64,000 nt of DNA from Thiothrix sp. UBA5583 (lineage in GTDB: Bacteria; Pseudomonadota; Gammaproteobacteria; Thiotrichales; Thiotrichaceae), in contig DILV01000026.1 in NCBI GenBank assembly GCA_002425225.1, forward strand, positions 242,695-306,694, written 5' to 3'. Shown piece after piece: positions 9,528-19,780 of the stretch (its first letter is position 1; every line of letters starts with the position of its first letter). Below the pieces are notes generated by a model. It had not been told where the DNA came from. It ran no database searches and was given only the letters and a program-made list of their open reading frames with translations. Made by a program: the position numbers and the translations under genes.

Positions 9528-9725
9528 TTATTCATTTCCCGGTGTCACGTCGATGCCGGTGATTTCGCCATCAGTATCAATGTGAATGAAAAGCTGCACA
9601 GGGTTGCAGCACACATGGCAGTCTTCGTAATAATCCTGACTGCCAGCGGTAATGTCGATTTCAGTGCTGAAATCAGAGTAGCAGTAAGGGCAGGTGATGT
9701 TGGTGTGGGTTAGAACCTGCGACAT
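9528..9725 (-). CDS. CPXCG-motif cysteine-rich small protein
   Basis: About 65 residues with CPYC near the N-terminus and CHVCC after about 20 residues, which together look like a small zinc ribbon. The family is widespread in Gammaproteobacteria and uncharacterised. The ATG at 9725 is chosen over an in-frame TTG at 9731 because GGAGG lies seven bases upstream. It starts just after the hemW stop and is probably the last gene of that operon. Confidence 0.8.
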   Translation of the reverse strand: MSQVLTHTNITCPYCYSDFSTEIDITAGSQDYYEDCHVCCNPVQLFIHIDTDGEITGIDVTPGNE

Positions 9726-9727
9726 GA

Positions 9728-10876
9728 TCAATCCTCCAGAAACAGTTGAATAACCGTATTCAGGAACTGCCAGCCGGTATCTGTCGGGCGGATAAGTTCG
9801 CCGCTGAAATCCAGCAGACCGCGCTGCACAGCCTGATCCAGCCCCGCCTTGAGATGCTGGAATGGCAGACCGGTACGTTCGGTAAACAGGCTGGGGCTAA
9901 AGCCTTCCCGCAGACGCAAGGCATTCAGCATGAATTCAAAACCCAGATCGGCAGGTGTAAGCGTTTGCTCTCCGCTGCGGGCTGAGCCTTGCATGGCTTG
10001 TTGCATGTACTCTGCGGGTTGCCGGTATTTGTGATAGCGGATAATGCGGGCTTGTGCAGGATGGGTTAGTTTGCCGTGTGCGCCAGCACCGATAGCCACG
10101 TAATCACCAAATTCCCAGTAGTTCCGGTTATGCCTGCACTCTAATCCCGGTCTGGCATAGGCGGAAACTTCGTATTGAGAATAGCATGAATTCTTGATGA
10201 ATTGTTGCCCGTTTAGCTGAATATCAGCCACCAAATCTTCATCCGGCAAAGGGGGCGGGGATTTGTAAAACAGGGTATTCGGTTCCAGCGTCAGTTGATA
10301 CCACGACAGGTGGGTGGGATATAAGGCCATCGCTTGCTGTAAATCCTGCATCGCCTCATCCAGCGTTTGTTGCGGCAGGCCAAACATCAGATCCAGGTTG
10401 AAATTGTCGAAACCGGCACTGCGGGCAATATCGGCGGCGCGTAAGGCTTCCTCACGGTTGTGTACCCGTCCGAGTGCCTGCAAATGCGGCGGGTTGAAAC
10501 TCTGGATGCCCATCGACAGGCGGTTGATGCCTGCCTCACGAAAGCCCCGGAACTTGTCCTGCTCGAACGTGCCGGGGTTGGCTTCCAGCGTGACTTCAAT
10601 GTTGGGGCGGAAGGGTAGCAGGGCGCGGATACCGCACAGCAGCTCGTCAATGCTTTCCGCACTGAACAGGCTGGGTGTGCCGCCGCCGATGAAAATGGAT
10701 TCCAGTTTGCGTCCCCAGATGTGCGGCAGTTCGTTGGCAAGGTCAGCCAACAGGGCTTGTATGTACTGCTTTTCCGGCAAGCCGCTGGGGGCATGGTGCG
10801 AGTTGAAGTCGCAGTAGGGGCATTTGCGGATGCACCAGGGGATGTGGATGTAGAGGGCAAGGGGGATGTGGGTCAT
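9728..10876 (-). CDS. hemW: Radical SAM haem chaperone HemW
   Basis: 382 residues. The radical SAM cysteines are C15, C19 and C22 (CIRKCPYC), and the GGGTPS and EANPGT segments that bind S-adenosylmethionine are intact. HemW was long misannotated as an oxygen-independent coproporphyrinogen oxidase; the C-x3-C-x2-C arrangement lacking the extra cysteine of HemN and the length of about 380 residues favour HemW, which delivers haem to respiratory enzymes. The C-terminal HemN-type domain is present. Its presence fits the cytochrome-rich gene set of this window. Confidence 0.9.
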   Translation of the reverse strand: MTHIPLALYIHIPWCIRKCPYCDFNSHHAPSGLPEKQYIQALLADLANELPHIWGRKLESIFIGGGTPSLFSAESIDELLCGIRALLPFRPNIEVTLEANPGTFEQDKFRGFREAGINRLSMGIQSFNPPHLQALGRVHNREEALRAADIARSAGFDNFNLDLMFGLPQQTLDEAMQDLQQAMALYPTHLSWYQLTLEPNTLFYKSPPPLPDEDLVADIQLNGQQFIKNSCYSQYEVSAYARPGLECRHNRNYWEFGDYVAIGAGAHGKLTHPAQARIIRYHKYRQPAEYMQQAMQGSARSGEQTLTPADLGFEFMLNALRLREGFSPSLFTERTGLPFQHLKAGLDQAVQRGLLDFSGELIRPTDTGWQFLNTVIQLFLED

Positions 10877-10943
10877 GTTGCTGCTTGTACTGAGCGGAAA
10901 ACCGCATTAATGTACCCCTATTAATAACAACAGGAAAGCCGCC

Positions 10944-11237
10944 ATGCACGTTACCCTAGTCCATGTCCACGTCAAACCTGAACACATCGACGCTTTCATC
11001 ACTGCCTGCAAAGCCAACCACGAAAATTCCACCCAGGAACCGGGCAACCGCCGTTTCGACATCCTCCAGTCCAGCGATGACCCATGCCGCTTTGTGCTGT
11101 ATGAAGCCTATGCTAGTGCGGAAGATGCCGCAGCCCACAAGCAGACCGCGCATTACGCCACATGGCGTGACACAGTAGCCGACATGATGGCGGAACCCCG
11201 GCAAGGTGTGGGCTACCACGGGCTGTTCCCGGCATAA
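10944..11237 (+). CDS. Antibiotic-biosynthesis-monooxygenase-fold protein, LsrG-like
   Basis: 97 residues. The start MHVTLVHVHVKPEHIDAF and the run NRRFDILQSSDDPCRFVLYE resemble E. coli LsrG closely, and HYATWRD covers the usual conserved histidine region. The fold is a dimeric ferredoxin-like barrel; LsrG isomerises phospho-AI-2, whereas other members are quinol monooxygenases. No lsr transport or kinase genes are nearby, so a role in AI-2 processing is doubtful and a general reactive-carbonyl or quinone role is as likely. It starts 67 bases from the divergent hemW start, and recQ follows after three bases. Confidence 0.75.
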   Translation: MHVTLVHVHVKPEHIDAFITACKANHENSTQEPGNRRFDILQSSDDPCRFVLYEAYASAEDAAAHKQTAHYATWRDTVADMMAEPRQGVGYHGLFPA

Positions 11238-11240
11238 CTG

Positions 11241-13070
<1,830 letters not shown>

Positions 13071-13101
13071 AGAAAAGCCCCCCTTTTGCAACAGGCAGGT
13101 T

Positions 13102-13881
13102 TTATAAATTCGCCAGATTCACGAAATCCGCCACCGTCAGCGTTTCTGCTCGGCGTTGCGGGTCAATCCCCACGCTTTCCATCTGTTCGGCTGTCACCAT
13201 ACCTTTCAGCGTATTGCGCAGGGTTTTGCGTCGTTGCGAAAATGCTTGCGCTACCAGATCGGCGAAATGCTCCGGGTCATTGGCGACATGCGGGGGTGTT
13301 GCCCACGGTTGCAGGTACACCACCGCTGAATCCACCTTGGGTGGTGGGCTAAAAGCACCGGGGCCGATTTTCAGCAGGTAATGGGTGTCACAGTAATATT
13401 GCACCATCACCGACAGGCGGCTGTAATCGCTGCTGTCAGGTTCGGCGGTGATGCGGTCGACCACTTCCTTTTGCAGCATGAACAGCATGTCACGAATGTG
13501 CTGGCGATGGCGCAGGAAATGGAAAATCAGCGGGGTGGATATGTTGTAAGGCAGGTTGCCAACGATGCGTAGCCTGTCACCTTCGCCACGCAAGCCGGGG
13601 ATGTCGAGCTTGAGCGCATCCTGGGCGTGGATGTGTAGCTTGCCTTGAGCTTGCGGTTGTTGTTGCCACCAGGCAATCACGTCGCGGTCGATTTCGACCA
13701 CATCCAGCCGTGGCAGGATTTCCAGCAAAGGAAAGGTAAGTGCGCCGGGGCCGGGGCCAATTTCCACCACCCGATCGGTGGTTTGTAGGTTGATGGCTCG
13801 CAACATCTTGTCGATGACATTGCGGTCATGCAGGAAATGTTGTCCGAAGCGTTTTTTTGCTTGGTGTTCGTAACGGGGCAT
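13102..13881 (-). CDS. rsmA: 16S rRNA dimethyladenosine transferase RsmA (KsgA)
   Basis: 259 residues starting with the typical KKRFGQHFLHD. The SAM site is EIGPGPGALT and the catalytic NLPYNIS motif is present, as is the C-terminal helical domain ending with the PQRRAETLTV segment. The enzyme dimethylates two adjacent adenines in helix 45 of 16S rRNA. It converges with recQ across a 31-base gap. Confidence 0.96.
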   Translation of the reverse strand: MPRYEHQAKKRFGQHFLHDRNVIDKMLRAINLQTTDRVVEIGPGPGALTFPLLEILPRLDVVEIDRDVIAWWQQQPQAQGKLHIHAQDALKLDIPGLRGEGDRLRIVGNLPYNISTPLIFHFLRHRQHIRDMLFMLQKEVVDRITAEPDSSDYSRLSVMVQYYCDTHYLLKIGPGAFSPPPKVDSAVVYLQPWATPPHVANDPEHFADLVAQAFSQRRKTLRNTLKGMVTAEQMESVGIDPQRRAETLTVADFVNLANL

Positions 13882-13901
13882 GGGTATCCAAGGTAGTAGT
13901 T

Positions 13902-13923
13902 CCCTCCCCTGATAAGGGGAGGG
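13902..13923. repeat. GC-rich palindrome between rsmA and an OmpA gene
   Basis: CCCTCCCCT and AGGGGAGGG are a perfect 9-bp inverted repeat around five bases, followed by a further partial copy (GGGAGGGGG) to 13935. This resembles dispersed REP-type or terminator-like palindromes. On the minus strand it lies downstream of the OmpA gene and upstream of rsmA, without a T run. Confidence 0.5.
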
Positions 13924-13944
13924 TTAGGGAGGGGGTTCTTTCTC

Positions 13945-16077
13945 TTACGGCAGTATTTTCAGCTCAACCCGGCGATTTTGGGCTTTGCCTTCGGGCGTGG
14001 TGTTGTCCGCCAGTGGAGCACTGGGGCCATAGCCTTTGGCACTGAGCAACTCGGCTTTCGCCCCTTTTTCTGCCAGATATTTCATCACGGCTTCAGCACG
14101 GGACTGGGAGAGCTTTTCATTGGCTGTTTTGTCGCCGCTGCTATCGGTGTGACCACCTACCTCGATTTTCAGGTCGGGGTATTTTTTCAGGGTGGCGGCG
14201 GCTTCATCCAGAATCGGCAGGGAAGCAGCCGTCAGTACGGCAGAGCCTGTCTCGAAATTGACACCCTTGAGGTTGATGTTTTCGGTTTTGGCGCAGCCGA
14301 CCTGGTTGACTTCAGTGGCAGCAGCCGTGTCAGGGCAAAGATCAGCGTCGTCGGCTACGCCATCCTTGTCGGCATCAGCGATGGCGTCACAGCCTTTGTC
14401 GTCGACTTTAGTGCCTTCCTTGGTGGTGGGGCATTTGTCAGCCTCATCTGGTACGCCGTCTTTGTCGGCATCGGGAGGAGGCAAGTCACAGCCTTTGTCG
14501 TCGACTTTGGCGCCTTCCTTGGTGGTAGGGCATTTGTCGGCATCGTCGGGCACGCCGTCTTTGTCAGCATCGGGAGGAGGCAAGTCACAGCCTTTGTCAT
14601 CGACTTTGGCGCCTTCCTTGGTGGTGGGGCATTTGTCAGTATCGTCGGGCACGCCGTCTTTGTCAGCATCGGGAGGAGGCAGGTCACAGCCTTTGTCGTC
14701 GACTTTAGTGCCTTCCTTAGTGGTAGGGCATTTGTCAGCCTCATCTGGTACGCCGTCCTTGTCACCATCGGGAGGAGGCAGGTCACAGCCTTTGCCATCG
14801 ACTTTGGCGCCTTCCTTGGTGGTAGGGCATTTGTCAGCCTCATCTGGTACGCCGTCTTTGTCACCATCGGGAGGAGGCAGGTCACAGCCGTTTTCGTCAA
14901 CCTTGACGCCAGCAGCCGTGACAGGGCAACGATCCTTATCGTCGGTTACGCCATCTTTGTCACCGTCTTTGGGCGGCTCACAACCTGTAGCGTCAACTTG
15001 CGCACCAGCCGGGGTTGTGGGGCATTTGTCGGCTTTGTCGGCAACACCATCCCCGTCGCTATCCTTGGTTTCGTTTTCCAGTGTGGCTGCCAGTTGCTGT
15101 TTTTCATCTGCCAGCCGTTGCTTTTCACTTTCAAGGGCTGCGAAGTTTTGACGTAACTGGGCGAATTGTTGGGAAACTTCTGCGATAGCCCCAACCTGAT
15201 TATTCATTTCGCTAACTTTGCCGCTTAGTTCGTCCTTTTCCGCCTTGCAGCTTTCAAGTTCAGCCTTTTTGACGCTTTCCGCCAGTTCACCTTGCAAGGC
15301 TGTCAGTTTGCCTTCGAGGTCGCCTTTGCCTTTGGTGGCTTCTTCCAGTTGGCGTTTAAGGTCGGCAATGGTTTTTTCCTGTGCGCTAAGGGCTTCCTGG
15401 GTTTTGCCCATCAGGTCAGTCTGTTGCTGGCGCAAGGTCGTCAGGGTCTGGTTGAGGGAATTAAGCTGCTGGGTACTTTGGGCGGTGCTGGTGTTGCTTT
15501 GCCCCCCCATCAGGTTGTATCCGTTGTTATAACCCATGTTCGACCAGCCAAAGCTGGGTAGGGTTGGCATGATCATCGGTGGCGGCGGCGGCGGTGTCAG
15601 CATCGGTCCCGGCATAAAGTAGCTACTGGGGTTGTAGTAACGCATCCCGTTGCCGTAAGCAGAATAAGGGAAAACATTGCCCCAACCAGAGGTCATTTGT
15701 GGCTGGGCGTAGCTGTAGGTATAAGCGTAAGGTGTTACAGCCGTGGTAGTGGCATGACTGCCGGTGGTAACAGCAGTTGTGGGTACGGTTTTGCTTACCG
15801 TGTCCGCTTGCGGGTAAACGTAAGTGCCAGATGTTGTGGCTGTGGCACTGGTTCCTGCGTTGGTGGTCGTTGTTGTTGCCGGGTAGCTGTAGCTCCACTG
15901 CTGGGTTGTGGTGGTCGTGCTATTGGTGGAGCCGTCTGTACTTTTGCTGGTTGTGGTTTCCGTTGCTGTTTTGGCTTCTGCTGGAATCTGGTTAGGGTCG
16001 GGAAACTGGGGTGTTTCCGCAAACGCAGGTGCTGCCATGGCTGAGACCACGGTCAGACTGGCGACAAGTTTGTTCAT
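13945..16077 (-). CDS. OmpA-family protein with thrombospondin type-3 repeats
   Basis: 710 residues. The signal peptide ends at PAFA (about residue 20); a Ser/Thr-rich region with Tyr/Pro follows, then a coiled coil of about 150 residues (LNQTLTTLRQQQTDL onward), then tandem calcium-binding type-3 repeats (DKDGVPDEADKCP), and an OmpA-C peptidoglycan-binding domain (NFETGSAVL ... GHTDSSG ... NRRVELKIL). The ATG at 16077 is preferred because AGAGGA lies upstream; the frame also opens at 16110. The protein probably links the outer membrane or a surface layer to peptidoglycan, with calcium rigidifying the repeat rod. The repeats are nearly identical at DNA level, so length may vary between strains. 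Confidence 0.88.
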   Translation of the reverse strand: MNKLVASLTVVSAMAAPAFAETPQFPDPNQIPAEAKTATETTTSKSTDGSTNSTTTTTQQWSYSYPATTTTTNAGTSATATTSGTYVYPQADTVSKTVPTTAVTTGSHATTTAVTPYAYTYSYAQPQMTSGWGNVFPYSAYGNGMRYYNPSSYFMPGPMLTPPPPPPMIMPTLPSFGWSNMGYNNGYNLMGGQSNTSTAQSTQQLNSLNQTLTTLRQQQTDLMGKTQEALSAQEKTIADLKRQLEEATKGKGDLEGKLTALQGELAESVKKAELESCKAEKDELSGKVSEMNNQVGAIAEVSQQFAQLRQNFAALESEKQRLADEKQQLAATLENETKDSDGDGVADKADKCPTTPAGAQVDATGCEPPKDGDKDGVTDDKDRCPVTAAGVKVDENGCDLPPPDGDKDGVPDEADKCPTTKEGAKVDGKGCDLPPPDGDKDGVPDEADKCPTTKEGTKVDDKGCDLPPPDADKDGVPDDTDKCPTTKEGAKVDDKGCDLPPPDADKDGVPDDADKCPTTKEGAKVDDKGCDLPPPDADKDGVPDEADKCPTTKEGTKVDDKGCDAIADADKDGVADDADLCPDTAAATEVNQVGCAKTENINLKGVNFETGSAVLTAASLPILDEAAATLKKYPDLKIEVGGHTDSSGDKTANEKLSQSRAEAVMKYLAEKGAKAELLSAKGYGPSAPLADNTTPEGKAQNRRVELKILP
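14392..14900 (-). repeat. 99-bp tandem repeats coding the type-3 repeats
   Basis: Five nearly identical 99-bp units (33 codons, each with CDLPPPD...DKDGVPD...DKCPTTKEG) start near 14392, 14491, 14590, 14689 and 14788; a diverged unit follows. Differences between units are mostly single bases, which implies recent duplication or gene conversion. Confidence 0.85.
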
Positions 16078-16133
16078 GGTTGGTTGTTCCTCTCTGAAAG
16101 TGCGATACATGAAAATTTCGTTGTGGGTCAGGC

Positions 16134-16544
16134 TTATTTGCCACCTAGCGACAGGTCACGACGTGCGGCAGAAATGGTGATGGTAAAGCCTGCAATGACA
16201 TCCAGGAAGGCCATCGCTGTCAGAATGAGGAAAACAGAATTGCCACCCCATTCATAAATTAGCCAGGCTGTCAGATAAAAAATCAGCACGAAAGTCGAAA
16301 ACAGATGGTCGAAAATGGTGACTTCCGAGGTGCGGGTGGATTTGAACAGCTCAATGTAAAGGGTTATTACGCCAAGCAAGACCATGAAGTCTCCCCAGGT
16401 GGGTTTCCAGGTAATGCCGGAGGGCAGCCCCATCCTGAAGACCACATCATTCAGGTGATCAGGAAAGAAACGGATTTTGACGGCCAACCAGTAAATGATG
16501 AGCACGACGCCAAACAGCGGGATGAGCTGGATGATTTTGAACAT
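16134..16544 (-). CDS. Four-helix membrane protein of unknown function
   Basis: 136 residues with four clear hydrophobic spans (about 5-22, 52-68, 80-100, 104-124) and short charged loops, ending RRDLSLGGK. I do not recognise the family. It lies 57 bases upstream of the OmpA/type-3-repeat gene on the same strand and could be co-transcribed with it. No signal peptide or catalytic motif is visible. Confidence 0.6.
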   Translation of the reverse strand: MFKIIQLIPLFGVVLIIYWLAVKIRFFPDHLNDVVFRMGLPSGITWKPTWGDFMVLLGVITLYIELFKSTRTSEVTIFDHLFSTFVLIFYLTAWLIYEWGGNSVFLILTAMAFLDVIAGFTITISAARRDLSLGGK

Positions 16545-16874
16545 GACTGTCAGGTTATCCTTTTCAGGCTAGTAAGCGTTTAACTGACCGGGACGGCAGA
16601 AAACCGTTTGTCTGTGTTCTGTTGGCTGCTGCTGTCACCGGGCTTAAAGTACGCATGAATTGCCAAGAGTATAAAGCAAAGGGTTGCGTTGCGTCAGGCA
16701 TAACGCTAGGGATTCTGCATGATTACAGCAGTTTGGCGTGGTAATGACGGTGATTTTTAGGCAGATTGCGCGTTCGTCGGGGGAATTTGTGGTGCGGATA
16801 AGACAGCCCCTAATATTTACCTCGAAAGTGTCACCCGATAGCAATAACAAGGCACATAACAGAGAGATATAATC
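16545..16874. other. Divergent intergenic region
   Basis: 330 bases between the membrane protein gene (minus) and the OmpA/Ig gene (plus). It is moderately AT-rich. The only clear signal is the sigma-70-like promoter at 16787-16816 and the AGAGAG ribosome site at about 16861. No RNA gene or long repeat is seen. Confidence 0.6.
16787..16816 (+). promoter_or_regulatory. Candidate sigma-70 promoter for the OmpA/Ig gene
   Basis: TTGTGG (-35) and TAATAT (-10) are separated by 18 bases and end 58 bases before the ATG at 16875. Each hexamer matches the consensus at four or five positions. Confidence 0.45.
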
Positions 16875-19718
16875 ATGAACAATAAAAAAATCCGGTTAAC
16901 CCGGTGGGCTATCCTTCCGATCCTTTGCTGTTCTGCTGCCGTACTGGCAGGGGATGGCGGCATTGATGCTCCCTACGGACAGCTTCCTCCCGCAGAACCC
17001 CAGGCAGCCATGACTGTTGAAGCTGAGCCACCAGCCCCTGCGGTTGTACATTCCTGCGATAGCGGTAATCCGGCGCGTGGCGAATGCCCGACGCTGGCAG
17101 CAGCAGACACAGTGGCAGCCGTACCTGATACCATGCAGCAGGCACGCCAGTTAGGGGCTGAAAGTGACGGTTTTGTGGATGATTCCACCCCGACTTCCGG
17201 TGTCAGCACGGGTTACGTAGGTGGTCAGACCCGACTTGGTATCGGTATCGACTCCGAACTCAAGGGCAAGGCTGACGTCAGCCATATCTTTTCCGAGAAT
17301 GAAAACAGCACGCTCATCGGGCAGGGTTACATGGGTGTAAACCCGAAAGCCGACGGTGACAAGGGGCAGGAAACCATCACTGGCGCCGGAGCCAAACTGA
17401 ACTACCACTGGACTTCCAACGGTGAAAACGGTCAGGTCAGCCACGTCAACAAGGTCTTTGGTGCTTACGACCAAAACGAACAAAAAGACAAGAAAATCAC
17501 CGCAGGTTACGGTCAGGAAAACGAAAACCTGTTCTGGTCTGGTCATCTGAGCAAGGGTATTTCCGACAAGCGTGATACCGGCGCGAAAGATGCCAACGGC
17601 AACACTATCTATGAAAAAGCCTATGACTGGGGTGTCGGCGGTCGTGTCGGTACTTACCTGTCTGAACAGCAAATGCGTGTGCAGGGCGGTCTGGATTACG
17701 AATGGGGTAAGGAACAGGCTGACAACGAGAAAAAAGCCAAGCAGATGACTTTGACTGGTGGTGTGGAAAAGTTTTTCCCGGATTCCCCGCATAGCGTCAA
17801 TGCCAATGTGGATGTTTACAAGAAATCCGGTGGCTATGTGGAAGGTGAACAGAAAGCCGAAGTCCGTGGTGGCGTTGGCTACCGCTATGACATTGCCAGC
17901 GAAGCCGGTGTGTGGCAGCCTAATCAGGTTTATCGCCGTGTCCGCACCGAAATTCCTGGTGAAACTGTCAAAACACCCGCCAAGGTTGAGCGCAAACTGG
18001 TCAAACACACGATGGAACTGGAAGCCGATACCTTTTTCAAGGTCGGCAGTGCCAAGCTGACGCCGGAAGCGCAGGAACGCTTGCAGGCAGTGGCTGGCAA
18101 AATCCGCGAGTGCGGGCATGAAGGCAATATTCGCATCAGCGGCAACACCTGTGATGTTGGCTCTACCGCGTATAACCAAAAACTGTCTGAGCGCCGTGCC
18201 AAAAGTGTAAGGGATTTCCTGGTCAAGGGCGGTTTCAATGCCAACGAACTGCTGGCACAAGGTCTGGGTGAAAGCAGCCCGAAATACCCGAATACCGATG
18301 CAGAACGGCACAAAAACCGTCGTGTTGACCTTGAATATCTCTGCTACCAGAACGAATACAAAGATCAGGTGGTAGAACAGGGCGGTAGCAGCAAGTCTGA
18401 CCCGAAAGTGGTTTGGAAACAGGAACTTGTGCCAACGCCGCCACTGTGGGTGCGTCAGGCACTGCATAACGTTGCTGACCACAAGCAACGGGTGGATACC
18501 TACAAGACCACGGCAGGCGGCGCACCGGATGCCAGTGCTTATACGCCGGTTGCTGTGAACGATACCAGAAGCACAACGGAAGGGGTTGCGCTTCCTATCA
18601 ATGTGCTGGAAAACGACAGTGATCCGAATGGTGATCCATTAACTGTTATTTCGTTTACCACACCGGGCAATGGTTCGGTGACGCAAGAAGGCAATATCCT
18701 GACCTATAAACCAAACAACGGTTTTACAGGGACGGATTCCTTCAGCTACACCATCAGGGATCCTGAAGGTAACACCAGCACGGCAACGGTCACGGTGACG
18801 GTAACAGGCGGCGGTGGTTGTACGGTCAACGCAGACAATGACACCTTCAACGTACCAAAAGGTGCTACGGCTACCCCGTTGAATGTACTGGATGGTGACG
18901 AAGCCTGCGGTGGCACAATCAAGGTTACGGCGATCAGCCAACCAGCCAACGGTATTGTCGCCATTATTGATGGTGGCAACTTTGTCAGCTATCAACCGAA
19001 TGCCGGTTTCGCAGGCAATGATACCTTTACCTACACCATCACCGGGCCAAACGGTACCAGTACGGCAACCGTCACCGTCACAGTGGCAGGTAGCGGCGGG
19101 GAACCTATAGCTGTAGGTGACGAGGCAACTTCCGATTTGGGAGCTTCCATCCTGATCGACGTGCTGGACAACGACACTGACCCGGATGGCGATACGCTGA
19201 GTATTGATTCCTTTACTCAGGGTGCGAACGGCGTGGTCACGGAAGAAAATGGTCAGTTGCGTTACACACCGAATGCTGGTTTCGTGGGGGTTGATACGTT
19301 CACCTATATCGTCAAGGATCCGGTGGGCAACACCTCAACCGCAACTGTCAGAGTGACAGTGACTGGTGCAGGCGGAAGCTGCCCAGCCAATCTGAACCCG
19401 GCTGACACGGTGACATTTACCTACAGCAATAGCCCTGACCCGGCTGGTATTGCTATCACTCCAAGCAAGTATCTGGGGGCAGGTGATACGGTTGAGAAGG
19501 TCTATATCTACGATGAAAATGCTAGCTCTGAAACCGTTCGCGTTGAAGATGCCAATAACGGTGGTATGACCGGCACGATCAAGCGTACTGGTAACAGCCT
19601 GACCTTCCACCCCAGTGCAGGTTACTGCCCGGATGGTGTGTTTAGCTTCTATATCAAAGTGGCTGGTTGCAACAAACTGGTGAAAGTCGACATCACGCTG
19701 GATCAGCAGTCCAAATAA
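16875..19718 (+). CDS. Beta-barrel / OmpA-domain protein with C-terminal Ig-like repeats
   Basis: 947 residues. Signal peptide to about residue 26, then a Pro-rich stretch, then about 240 residues (110-350) with alternating hydrophobic pattern and aromatic ends that look like an outer-membrane barrel. Next is a complete OmpA-C domain (FKVGSAKLTPEA ... NRRVDLEYLC, about 380-492). The C-terminal 400 residues hold three Big_9/cadherin-like Ig modules with the signatures NDSDPNGDPLTV, GNDTFTYTI and NDTDPDGDTLS, and a diverged last module. AGAGAG precedes the start. OmpA-C normally anchors a barrel to peptidoglycan, so Ig repeats after it are unusual. Adhesin or cell-envelope scaffold is the likely class; function is inferred only. 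Confidence 0.8.
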   Translation: MNNKKIRLTRWAILPILCCSAAVLAGDGGIDAPYGQLPPAEPQAAMTVEAEPPAPAVVHSCDSGNPARGECPTLAAADTVAAVPDTMQQARQLGAESDGFVDDSTPTSGVSTGYVGGQTRLGIGIDSELKGKADVSHIFSENENSTLIGQGYMGVNPKADGDKGQETITGAGAKLNYHWTSNGENGQVSHVNKVFGAYDQNEQKDKKITAGYGQENENLFWSGHLSKGISDKRDTGAKDANGNTIYEKAYDWGVGGRVGTYLSEQQMRVQGGLDYEWGKEQADNEKKAKQMTLTGGVEKFFPDSPHSVNANVDVYKKSGGYVEGEQKAEVRGGVGYRYDIASEAGVWQPNQVYRRVRTEIPGETVKTPAKVERKLVKHTMELEADTFFKVGSAKLTPEAQERLQAVAGKIRECGHEGNIRISGNTCDVGSTAYNQKLSERRAKSVRDFLVKGGFNANELLAQGLGESSPKYPNTDAERHKNRRVDLEYLCYQNEYKDQVVEQGGSSKSDPKVVWKQELVPTPPLWVRQALHNVADHKQRVDTYKTTAGGAPDASAYTPVAVNDTRSTTEGVALPINVLENDSDPNGDPLTVISFTTPGNGSVTQEGNILTYKPNNGFTGTDSFSYTIRDPEGNTSTATVTVTVTGGGGCTVNADNDTFNVPKGATATPLNVLDGDEACGGTIKVTAISQPANGIVAIIDGGNFVSYQPNAGFAGNDTFTYTITGPNGTSTATVTVTVAGSGGEPIAVGDEATSDLGASILIDVLDNDTDPDGDTLSIDSFTQGANGVVTEENGQLRYTPNAGFVGVDTFTYIVKDPVGNTSTATVRVTVTGAGGSCPANLNPADTVTFTYSNSPDPAGIAITPSKYLGAGDTVEKVYIYDENASSETVRVEDANNGGMTGTIKRTGNSLTFHPSAGYCPDGVFSFYIKVAGCNKLVKVDITLDQQSK

Positions 19719-19748
19719 GCAACTGACGCACGATACGTCAAAACAAGG

Positions 19749-19776
19749 CCGCCGGGGCAACCTGGCGGCTTTTTTT
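19749..19776 (+). terminator. Rho-independent terminator
   Basis: GCCGCC and GGCGGC pair around GGGGCAACCT, followed by six T, 30 bases after the OmpA/Ig stop. A clear intrinsic terminator for that gene; ubiB converges from the other side. Confidence 0.85.
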
Positions 19777-19780
19777 GTTG

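Noticed and set aside
9728-10876. Oxygen-independent coproporphyrinogen oxidase HemN
   Set aside because: Length and the cysteine motif fit HemW, and the gene context matches hemW.
14392-14900. CRISPR array
   Set aside because: The repeats are contiguous 99-bp coding units without unique spacers; no array or cas gene occurs in the window.
13978-15156. Long plus-strand open frames opposite the type-3-repeat gene
   Set aside because: They mirror the 99-bp repeats of the minus-strand gene and have the composition of a frame shadow.
17151-18488. 445-codon frame antisense to the OmpA/Ig gene
   Set aside because: Opposite a well-supported gene with signal peptide, OmpA domain and ribosome site.
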